Shown here: positions 9,610 to 18,292 of the stretch, one piece after another | How the letters are laid out: each line of letters opens with the position of its first letter | Numbering within the stretch: position 1 is the stretch's first letter | DNA from: Ophiothrix spiculata | Taxonomy: Eukaryota > Echinodermata > Ophiuroidea > Amphilepidida > Ophiotrichidae | DNA: 24,151 nt | Direction: 5' to 3' (one strand) | Assembly (NCBI GenBank): GCA_000969725.1 | Contig: JXSR01S072224.1 | Position numbers and translations under genes: made by a program | Notes under the pieces: generated by a model | What the model was told of the DNA's origin: nothing | The model's input: the letters and a program-made list of their open reading frames with translations, nothing else | Database searches by the model: none

Positions 9610-10450
9610 AGCTACACATTTTAGGATGTTCTTTTTCAATGTGTGGCACATTGCTGCTGCTGAAATGTAAGACTGAAGTGTGCTTTAAATTGAAGGGAAT
9701 CGTCTTGTGACAAAGATGATTTACAACCATGGTGTTTAACTTATTGTTGCTGCTAAAATCTAAAGTTATGATAGTACTATGAATTCAAATGAACCATCTT
9801 AAAACATTGTGAGAAAGATGATCAAGATCTCTCAATACTGGAACTCACTGCTGCTACTGTAGTCCAAAGGCAGAAAAGTACTATGAACTCAAAAGAACTA
9901 TTGTTAACTTTATGGAGATGAACTTGGTCTGTTTTTTGCTGCTTTGATCCAAAGACACAAAAGTACTATGTATGAACTTAAGTGAACCTTATGGATGTTA
10001 TGGTGAAGATGATCTTGATCTCTTGCCCAACCATTACTTAAAGTGAACCCTTGTAAACATGATGGAGATGAGTTACATTTCTCATATTATTAAATCGTTT
10101 TTACTCTTAGCTGACCTAAATCTTACTGTCCCTTAGCTGACCTAAATTTTACTGTACATATAAGTCAATGTACTGTTTCCAAATAGACCTCACACCAAAT
10201 GTACGCTTAAGCAACGATTCAAGTAAGGTAAGGGAGCACTTCAAAACTTAACCGGCGGATGACCGCCCAGAATCGATGGTCCTGGGTCGGGTTCTGGGTA
10301 GTCAAGGACCTACATGTAAGTGGTCCAAGTGAAAACACCATTTTTCTACCTTGTTGTTGAAGCCTTTATGGTTAGTGATTTAACCCAAGTTCAACTTTAA
10401 AAATGTTATGATGAAGATGAATTAGATCTCTTATTTATTGAAATTAAGTG
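9610..10450 (+). pseudogene. decayed tandem copies of the CFAP20DC 3' coding end
   Basis: After the stop codon, pieces of the terminal coding segment recur in the same order: (A)GATGA(A/T)...GATCTC, then TTGCTGCT..GATCCAAAG, then AAAAGTACTATGAACT, then CAAATGAACC. Copies end near 9695, 9795, 9898, 9987 and 10048; a truncated one follows to about 10090 and an isolated one lies at 10378-10450. Spacing is roughly 60-103 bp. Frames are broken. Part of this may be transcribed as 3' UTR. Confidence 0.75.
10106..10157. repeat. 26-bp tandem duplication
   Basis: CTTAGCTGACCTAAAT followed by TTACTGT occurs twice, starting at 10106 and 10132, in tandem. It sits just after the decayed copies of the CFAP20DC end. 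Confidence 0.8.
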
Positions 10451-10479
10451 CTCTTGGTTTAAATGACCAGATTATGTAC

Positions 10480-11495
10480 CAGGTGTCCCCAAAATGGTTA
10501 CATGTAGAAAAATGATCATTTGCAAAAACTATAATAGTTAGCAAATTCAAACCTTGCACTAATTTTGATACATATCTCTGCTAAACGTATGCAAAACTAA
10601 AATATCACAGCATTATTATTTGTTGAGATAGATGTCAGAAATGTATTTTTTCAAAATTCAACAAATCATAAGTATGTTTGATGTAATTTTAACCCTCATT
10701 TAAATCCATTAAAACTTGAAATTCAAAGGCCCAAAGTTTGGTTGCTTCATACCATAGTATAGGGTAGGGACTCTTCTTTCCATTAAAACCAAAATCATGT
10801 AAATCCGATAAGCTGTTACATAATTTTGATGTCATAAATTACTTAAGGTCCAAAAATTATGTCAAAATATTTTGGGCAAAAGTGGCCACCGATTCAAAAG
10901 TTTTCTATTTCTAAATATTGATCGGAGTTTTGCTGATAAATAAAGAAAATTATAATTTAAACATGTCCCGTAAGTTTAAGCGTCATATCATGCAGGTTTT
11001 TTTTTTAATTTACACAAGTTTGCAGTTCAAACAGTTAAAAGAATTATTGTTACCCATAAAAAAAATTGAACATGCTTATTGCAGTATTATTCAACTTTCG
11101 CGCCACAATTTGATTGACAGGTTCAATATAAACAACTTATTCTGGAATGCAGGTATCCCTATTTTCCATAATAGATATCCTAGAAGAGAGTTCAATTATT
11201 ATTCATTGAAAAATTGTACCAAATTTGGTTCAATATAAAGTCTGATTCTACACAAACAGCTAGAAAAAAGATTGCACCTTATGCTTATTATTTTGTTGAA
11301 TTTTGAATATATTTGTTTCTGACATAGATATTTTTTTTTTTTGTTGATAGCTCAAAAACTAATATTACTGTAATATCAAAATTTTACGAGTATCTTTAAG
11401 AGGGTTGAAATATAATTTGTGCAAAGTTTTGTTTCTCCAACTACTACAGTTTTTGCACACGGTCATTTTTCTACATGTAACCATTTTATGTCCAG
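10480..11495. mobile_element. ~1-kb long-inverted-repeat (foldback) element
   Basis: Outer arms share AAAATGGTTACATGTAGAAA at 10490-10510, mirrored at 11469-11489. The match continues inward with drift through GCAAAAACT, ATGTCAGAAA and TTCAAAATTCAACAAA, giving arms of about 200 bp (10480-10680 and 11278-11495). About 600 bp of AT-rich interior has no recognisable protein; one open stretch at 10918-11238 looks like chance. Confidence 0.8.
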
Positions 11496-11499
11496 ACAG

Positions 11500-11900
11500 T
11501 TTTCAACCTATTAGATTTCATATGATAAATTTAATAAGAAGACGATATGAAACTCAATATGTGCAATATTAATCAGTATCACAATGTTTAACATTTTGTT
11601 GTTTAATAATACAAATAATTTGATGAATTCATCATATGAATTTGCCATAGTATCACATAAAATTTTGATAGAGAGTTATGATGTATTAATTATATGAAAA
11701 TATAATTGAGAGGACATGGTCAGTACCGATTGTGCGCCCAAAATTACAAACTTTGATATAAAGGGTCATACTATTACAATTTCATTTTCTTTTGGGTAAA
11801 ATAGATTATATAATGCAGCCATAATATATATTACTTGCATCTATGAAATTGCATGAAGGAATATTTAAATGTATTTACCAATGTCTTTTTCATCCCAAGT
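11500..11900. other. intergenic, nothing recognised
   Basis: Very AT-rich sequence between the foldback element and the next repeat block. No gene, RNA or repeat signature found. Confidence 0.45.
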
Positions 11901-11925
11901 GGATCATAGTCCAATTTTACACATC

Positions 11926-12165
11926 ATTTTTTCCGCTCCAGATATGTATCAATATTATACCTACTTGTATTCACTGTGGTTTCAACTTCACGTGTGCCTA
12001 ATAGGCCTAGGTCTAAGTCTGTTATTCACCACTGTTTCAGCTCTAGAGATGTGCCTTGTTACGCAAATGTATTCAGCGTTTTCAGCCCATGTGCCTTCAT
12101 GTAATATGCCTAAGTGTTGTATTCATCATGGTTGGTTTCAACTCTAACCTACCTATACTTATGGT
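11926..12165. repeat. diverged ~50-bp tandem repeats
   Basis: GTATTCA...GGTTTCAACTC..., followed by TGTGCCT-like motifs, recurs about every 50 bp (near 11968, 12022, 12069 and 12119). One further related copy is near 12484-12545. Copies are well diverged. Long open reading frames across it look like by-products of the repeat. Confidence 0.5.
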
Positions 12166-12545
12166 ATTGTCTCTAATAATATTTGTTTTCCAAAAGGGAG
12201 TGTTTATTTAAGACACAATTTTCAATATCAAGCATGCACAAATTTATTGTGTTTAAAATATCCACCAAACGTAATACTGTTGACTGGTCACATTAACCCA
12301 GCAGTGATGAAAAATATTTCCAGGATTGCAACCTCGTTTATTTCCTTCTGGCACCATTCTGCTGTTAATCATGATCATGGAAAAATTATTAATGTTCTGA
12401 ATTGAATGTACTTAAACATTTGCTTGGAAATTTTTGCGGGTGTTATTAGAGGGGGAGCATTTGTTAAAGACAATACAGGATTTGTATTCATCAAGATTTT
12501 AGCTTTAGATATGTGTCGTATAGGCCCTCAGCATAAGTGCCTTGT

Positions 12546-12948
12546 AAACCAAGATCCACTTTGTATTTTGATATTAAGTATGATTTCAGCATTGCTTGAT
12601 GCATTGCTAGTGTTTGACTACTGAAGATACAACGCTATTTGTGTTGATACAAAACAACTTTTAATACAAATATCATATTTAATCAATCCGAAACGCCTTG
12701 AATTTTTTATCAGTAATGTGCCTGTATTTTCCCTTAGAAGGATGACTGAATATATTGCACATTAGTTTGTCTACAAGTGTATACGTGTTCACGGTCTATA
12801 TTTTGTTGGCAAAAAGACTCAAAAAGTGAAGAGTTATTTTTAAAACATCACAAAAATAACGATGTTGAAACACTCTTTGGTATATTATACTTTTGACATT
12901 GCTGTGTAAATACACAGGTTTGTCCTTTTCTAAATCTTAATACGTACA
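12546..12948. other. intergenic, nothing recognised
   Basis: AT-rich sequence with no recognisable gene, RNA or repeat. Confidence 0.45.
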
Positions 12949-13199
12949 CATACTCTGTATGTCTGTCTGTTTAAATCGATCCATTGGATACTCGGCAGGG
13001 CAGCTTTGCTGCATAACGCCAAGCTGGCACGTACACCACTCAATTTTAAACTAGACTAATCAGTCATATATTGGCTAATCATGGAGACGTGACAATAATT
13101 GCTTTAGGGGCATTTTGTAGCTCAAGCTCCAGTGCTGGGATTCGAGCCCACGACCGTCAGAGTCCAATGCTCTAACCACTTGGCCACGGACCCCCTAGT
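12949..13199 (-). repeat. tRNA-derived SINE with CAGA-type tail
   Basis: Minus-strand head near 13197 with A box TGGCCAAGTGG (complement of 13176-13186) and B box GGCTCGAATCC (complement of 13138-13148), both close to pol III consensus. A body of about 150 bp follows and ends in a short CAGACAGACATACAGA simple repeat (complement of about 12955-12972). Confidence 0.75.
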
Positions 13200-13590
13200 A
13201 AGCATACTAGCAATAATATCTAACCAAGACAGAAGTGTGTGAGTTGTGTACAAGTAAATATTTCTTAAGTTTCTGCAATAAATTGTGTTTTTGATGCTCT
13301 CAAAACATGTATCATGCAATGATTGATAGACTTTATAGGCAAAACAAAAATTTATTGGTCAGTGTTAACTAAAATACAGGTTACGGGTTACGTTTACAAA
13401 CAATGGGACCCTGTACTCTGGATTTTTGTTTAAACTGTCAAATTAATTTTTGCTTGGCCTATAGTTTGCCTGGCAGATTGGACTGACAATAAATACTGAT
13501 TGTACAGTACTATTTTAGAATGAGGCTATGGTACACAAATAAATATCCCCAATCAAATGGCTAAGAATCTACTTGAGTGTTTTATAAAAC
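13200..13590. other. intergenic, nothing recognised
   Basis: AT-rich sequence. No gene, RNA or clear repeat seen. Confidence 0.45.
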
Positions 13591-13765
13591 CAATGGTTTA
13601 TTTCATCCATATACAAATATTTTCATGAGTTGAAAAGATGAAAGTTCCATTCCACTCAGCTTTCACCTAGCAGAATGGAACGAGTCATCTTTCACCTCAT
13701 GAAAGTAATTGTACCATTGCTCTCAAAAATATTCATTATTTGTATTTATGTTGAATAAAATGAGA
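13590..13765. repeat. foldback inverted repeat
   Basis: The 29-bp arms 13624-13652 and 13673-13701 pair with few mismatches around a 20-bp loop (CATGAG.TGAAA.GATGA, GTTCCATTC). Weaker pairing continues outward through AAATA and GTTTATTT-like stretches. Probably a small palindromic MITE relic. Confidence 0.65.
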
Positions 13766-13799
13766 AAATAAATGTTTTGATTCTTGTTATTCATCAGTC

Positions 13800-14600
13800 T
13801 TATCATTCAGTTTACATTTGTGGCTATCCAGCCCGTATGAGCAGTAAATGCCAGAAACTTCATTATGTGCTACAGGTGAAAATACATGTCAAGGTCGTAA
13901 TTTGCCGGAATTGATTTGTTGACAGATTCACAATCCTTGTGCTTACAACAAAATACCAGCAAAGTTTTATTTCAAGAAAATCTGCATATTTTTTAAGACA
14001 ATCAACAGAAAACATAGGGCTTACTGATCTTTGAACGTGTTTATCTCAGTTATACGTTTTACTCCCTAACAACCTTTGATGGACCATAACTTGACTTCTG
14101 GAAATCGTGCGAAGTTCGTCATTTTAATCCTTAAAGCATGGTCTTTGCAAATAATTAAAAAAGTGAACATGACAAGAGGCGGCATTTACCGCTGGTTTGG
14201 GATGGAAGGTCACGTTTCTTATATAGACCATTTTCATAATGAATCTACACAAAATAAGCTCGAGTAACCAAGCCCCTTCAAAAATACTATGCCCATGATG
14301 ATATTGTGTCAACGGACCCTGACGACTTGGTTCATGTTGGATGGTCTCACTCATGTTTATTTTCTGTATTCAAGAAATATTTGTAAATTGACGCCATAAA
14401 ACTGTAAGAAAAAATACAAAATCACACTTTTCTTCAAATAAAAGTCTATCATTTTCATTTAATATAATAAATTCTATTTCAATCATTATTTGTGACAATA
14501 TAACAGGCAGCTCCTTCATACATTTTAAACCATCAGACTTTGCCATATTTTAAAAGATAAGCCCCATCAATAATTTTGGAAATTTAGCTGTTACTTTATT
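13800..14600. other. intergenic, nothing recognised
   Basis: AT-rich with moderate complexity. Short open stretches on both strands around 14076-14354 match nothing I know. No repeat unit identified. Confidence 0.4.
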
Positions 14601-14611
14601 AACGGTAAAAT

Positions 14612-14800
14612 TATATTCTTGTCTGGTTCATCTTCAGGCATCTGGAGCTCATAGCCCAAGAATCTGAGCTGACGAGACCTAACTTTCTCCACTAGTGGTG
14701 AAGCCTGTGCCAGATCATAATGAAGCATTGGTTAGTCTATGCTGTCAGCATACAAAGATTTAGCTTGTGGTAAATAATCTGTATCTTGGAAATAGGCTCC
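14612..14800 (-). pseudogene. probable reverse-transcriptase C-terminal relic
   Basis: The minus strand reads, with one internal stop, YLPQAKSLYADSID, then PMLHYDLAQASPLVEKVRSR and QLRFLGYELQMPEDEPDK. The RQLRFLG..L.MPEDEP pattern resembles the region after the RT domain of non-LTR elements (R.LRFLGH.LRMP). No upstream RT motif is visible, so it is a small fragment. This is from motif memory only. Confidence 0.4.
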
Positions 14801-14887
14801 CTGTAAACCACATCCAGAATATTTAAGCTTCTACGCAGTCCATGCGTACACGTAATTCAAAATTTAAATCACCTGACAAAGCTCACC

Positions 14888-14903
14888 CATGACGATCGTC
14901 ATG
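14888..14903. repeat. 16-bp perfect palindrome
   Basis: CATGACGATCGTCATG is a perfect 16-bp palindrome with no neighbouring element. Purpose unknown. Confidence 0.7.
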
Positions 14904-15132
14904 ACTGGTCTATTTTCCCCAGTGACAAGAACTTGGTGTGACGATTGCAGTAACAACCAATGACATTCAACTGCATGAATTGCAGGGGGTCACATTTGTC
15001 AACATGCATAAAACCCCGCAAAATGGGGAGAATATTTTGAAGATGGACTGTAGTAGCTATATTGACAAAAATATTGAATGCGTATGAGACCCTTATTACA
15101 TGCATAAATGGATCTGAAAGGGTTAATCTATA

Positions 15133-15315
15133 CCCTGGACAAAATCGAGTACAAAAATAGTACAACATTCCTAAGGTGCACATTTGGAACATCATTTAAG
15201 TACAATTTGAGTACATTTATAGTACAGAAATTTGTACTAAAACTGTACTATAATTGTGTTCCAAGTGTGCACCTTAAGAATGTTGTACTATTTTTGTACT
15301 CGATTTTGTCCAGGG
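15133..15315. mobile_element. TA-flanked near-perfect palindromic MITE
   Basis: 183 bp bordered by TA on both sides (15131-15132, 15316-15317). The arms 15133-15191 and 15257-15315 are 59 bp and differ at only two positions. Ends read CCCTGGACAAAATCGAGTAC. TA duplication suggests a Tc1/mariner-type family. GTAC-containing motifs repeat in the loop. Confidence 0.88.
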
Positions 15316-15641
15316 TATGCTATCAATTAAACATTAAGCCCTTGAACTGACCAGTGGATAGTGTGCAATTTTATTCTGTAGTCAAAAACCAGAATAAAGA
15401 GTTGTGAAGCATATTAACTTAGTGGTCGGTCTAAAGCCTTGATTTAATGGTCACACATTAGGTTAAACCTATTTTTTAGTAGGTAAGAAACAATTCAAAT
15501 ATATTATTTGATTGTACTCTGAGTCAAATTTTGGGAAATTTTTCTTGACAGTTGATCAAGTTTGCATTGATGTGTTGCTTTCCTTGTTTTGGTACATTCA
15601 AAAAATGCTACTAATGGATACAGGGAATATATGCTAGACAT

Positions 15642-16516
15642 GGCCCGTATTGCAGAAAGGTGTTTAGCTTAACCATGGTTTTAATTCGTGTCAACAGCAC
15701 GGCTCATTGAACTGTTGTGCTTGAAAGCTGCAATGGGGCGTATCATTCCTGGACAGTTGGGGCCGTATTCTCGAACGATGTTCAACGCTAATCGGTGTTT
15801 AAATCGCGAATTAAATGATGATTAAAATAGATGTAATTCTCAAAGAGTAACTAAATACAATCACCGTTTAAATTATAACCACATGTCATTAAACTCCTCT
15901 AAAATGTGTTTAAAACTAAACTAGGTCAGGGGGTAGTTTAAGGTGTATTTAAGTTTTATTTTCATCATGTGTCCAACAACTTCATAGGTTCTTTAAGCTT
16001 TACAAATGTAATAACATTAATGAATAATGATTGAAGATGATAATATGATGACAACGACATGCTATCATGAAAAATAAATACTCAAAATGTGTGCTTCTGA
16101 TAAATAAACCTTGAATTAACATTATAAACATGGAAAATACTGTGTTCTGGCTATTCCGTTGCATGGACCTTTCTTCACGTATTTAATACGGTACACAGAC
16201 ATCACTTGACGAGCAGTGTACTTGATGAAGCAAAGAATTCTATGTTGACTAGGGACCTTCTACTAATACAAATACTTATAGGTCACTAGTGCATATCTTT
16301 TACGTCCACAGTTCAGTGGATGATATTTATAGGTTTTAAATACCGTTGTTTACTAGACGCGCCATTTCAATATTTAACGGACGTTTAGCTAAAATCAGAT
16401 TTTAACTAAACGCATTTTATGTCTAACCAACGTTTAGATAAACATCGTTCGAGAATATGGCCCTTGATGTTCAGTTAAACCGTGGTTTAGCTAAACACCT
16501 TTCTGGAATAAGGGCC
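15642..16516. mobile_element. outer MITE, split by a nested insertion
   Basis: The outer arms GGCCCGTATTGCAGAAAGG followed by TGTTTAGCTTAACC (15642-15677) are mirrored at 16481-16516. Without the inner element it would be about 165 bp. No convincing target duplication was found at the outer ends. Confidence 0.8.
15760..16463. mobile_element. inner MITE inserted in the outer MITE
   Basis: 704 bp with ends GGGCCGTATTCTCGAACGAT and mirror ATCGTTCGAGAATATGGCCC, one mismatch. TTG flanks both sides (15757-15759, 16464-16466), a 3-bp target duplication. No coding sequence. The terminal GGCC.(T)ATTC pattern resembles the elements at 7474-8135 and 15642-16516. Confidence 0.88.
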
Positions 16517-17236
16517 TAAGATGAAGGATTTGCAGCTTCTCTGAGAGCATGCTAATCTAGTCTTGCTAGAATGAAACAGGCTTTGGAATAATGTATTTGA
16601 CTAAGAGTTTTGAAAATTCAAAAGCATTCAATGAAAAGTGTCTGACCAAGAAGGAAATTTGGACCAATCATTTAAAATTTGATTGAATTTTCAAGGTTTA
16701 AACAACAATATAATAGATTCAAAGCGCCTACTTATATTTCAGTTCATTTTACACTCAAATAGGGCCTCCATAATAAATACACAATGCGTACAGAAGACCT
16801 CCCTCATCACCAAAAGCTATTAATTACAATAAAGAACTAAAACTAAAATGATTTTAAAAATGAAGATACTGATATTTCAAAGTAAAATACTACAAAACCT
16901 TTACTGAGCTCAATGAATCCTTCACACTGAAGGATTCATTTGCATTCACATTGCATTTATGTTGCAGTAAACAACATCCCCAATGTCACAGTTTACTGAT
17001 ATGATTATGTGCAAATGCATATATCCATGTGTGGCAAATTGTCATCTTTACACAAAAACTATTGCCCTGACACTCAATGCCAGAGTAATCAAGTAATTGC
17101 AGCATAGACACAAACGTACCATATGCTAAATTCAAAAGGGAAAGATACAGCAAAGACTGATGTTACTAGAAAAATTTCCCATGGGATGGACAATTAGAAC
17201 CAAGCTACTGTAATTTGTACAAGTAGCGTAATAGGT
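16517..17236. other. intergenic, only a small hairpin seen
   Basis: AT-rich sequence. A perfect hairpin with 13-bp arms and a 3-bp loop lies at 16912-16940 (AATGAATCCTTCA and its mirror). Nothing else recognised. Confidence 0.5.
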
Positions 17237-17241
17237 GGGGT

Positions 17242-17308
17242 GGGGGGGGGGGGTTAATAAAACTACATAATTGAAACTCCATAATCATATTTGGAGTTTC
17301 AATTATGT
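17242..17308. repeat. G12 run and 16-bp-arm hairpin
   Basis: A run of 12 G (17242-17253) follows GGTGGGGT. Just after it, ACATAATTGAAACTCC (17265-17280) is mirrored exactly at 17293-17308 around a 12-bp loop. Confidence 0.85.
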
Positions 17309-17969
17309 ACAATTCCTTTTACATATCTATCTCTTCTTATTTGCCTTTTGCATATAAAGCCTTGATTTGGATAGTGAGTTTACTGGAATCGTACGTCTAT
17401 TTCACTTGTATGGAGAGCGTTGAATTTATCTGCACGCAATTGAGGCTTAGTGTAAGAATACATGCGTCGATATTGCACGTACAATTGAGCTTGAAATCGA
17501 GGCTCTCCCCACAAATGGCAGATCCATAGCAAAAACTTAATAGGATACAACGTACTCCAGCAATGTAAGGGTACTTTGACTGAGAATTACAATGATCAAG
17601 TTCATTAAGCACTATTTCTTGTGTAAGTACAAATTTGGCAGAGAAATGCAAGATGCATATTACATTGTAGTCAAGTGATATAAGTACGCAACCAGAATGC
17701 ATTGACGAGTTACTATGCACTTGCACAGCATCAGTCAAAGCATGGCGCTATCTCTTTGTCTTTTTAGAGAGCGCAAATAGCCATAGTTTCCTATCAGTAC
17801 TTTCTTTAATCTATGGATACAACTTTTGTGTTTCAATAAGTAAGTCAGTAACCCCCATCCTTAAAAAATGTCTAATCACATTCCCAATAGTTATGATTCA
17901 GAACCTTTCTACTGTATGGTAAACAGGATCTCTGAAGACACAAACAACATGATTTATCAAAAGCCTCAA
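17309..17969 (-). other. 3' flank of CPT2, probably including its 3' UTR
   Basis: No coding signature. This lies directly after the CPT2 stop on the minus strand, so some of it should be 3' UTR. I did not find a polyadenylation signal I would trust. Confidence 0.45.
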
Positions 17970-18292
17970 TCAATTAGTAGCTTCAAATACATCATACATT
18001 TCATCTAAGCTACCAGTAACACATTCTACAAAGTCTTTGACATTACATGAATCTGGATAGCTAGTAACATTAACACCATGGACATCATCTAGGATTGCAT
18101 AGCCTACACCAAAACCATTAGAGACTACTGGTGCGAATCCTCCTGCTAGGACTGCTGGACTTGATAATGTACTTGTTGATAGAATTATATGATTGATTGC
18201 AGCGTAGGACGGGTCTTTGAATATATCGGGAGTGTTTCCTGATTCTGCTGCTAGCGTGCGTAGTGCAAATAAGTGTCTGTCCCAGCCTTGAC
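17970..18292 (-). CDS. CPT2: CPT2 terminal exon
   Basis: Acceptor TTTTCAACAG before 18292. It completes Gly and reads [35 protein letters not shown] (STS motif, carnitine/acyl site), [26 protein letters not shown] and an end in DVFEATN, then TGA (complement of 17970-17972). The length of the tail is normal for the family. Confidence 0.97.

Noticed and set aside
10918..11238. 106-codon plus-strand reading frame inside the foldback element
   Set aside because: AT-rich, Lys/Asn/Ile-biased, no recognisable motif and no splice context. Treated as chance.
13122..13319. A short minus-strand reading frame ending SVAKWLEHWTLTVVGSNPSTGA
   Set aside because: It is the translation of a tRNA-like SINE head with A and B boxes; this kind of peptide is a well-known false ORF from tRNA-derived repeats.
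14076..14354. Small genes on both strands
   Set aside because: Overlapping short frames, no motif, no splice or homology support.
17397..17738. 113-codon minus-strand reading frame downstream of CPT2
   Set aside because: Lies beyond the CPT2 stop, composition is unbiased, no known motif; likely 3' UTR or flank.
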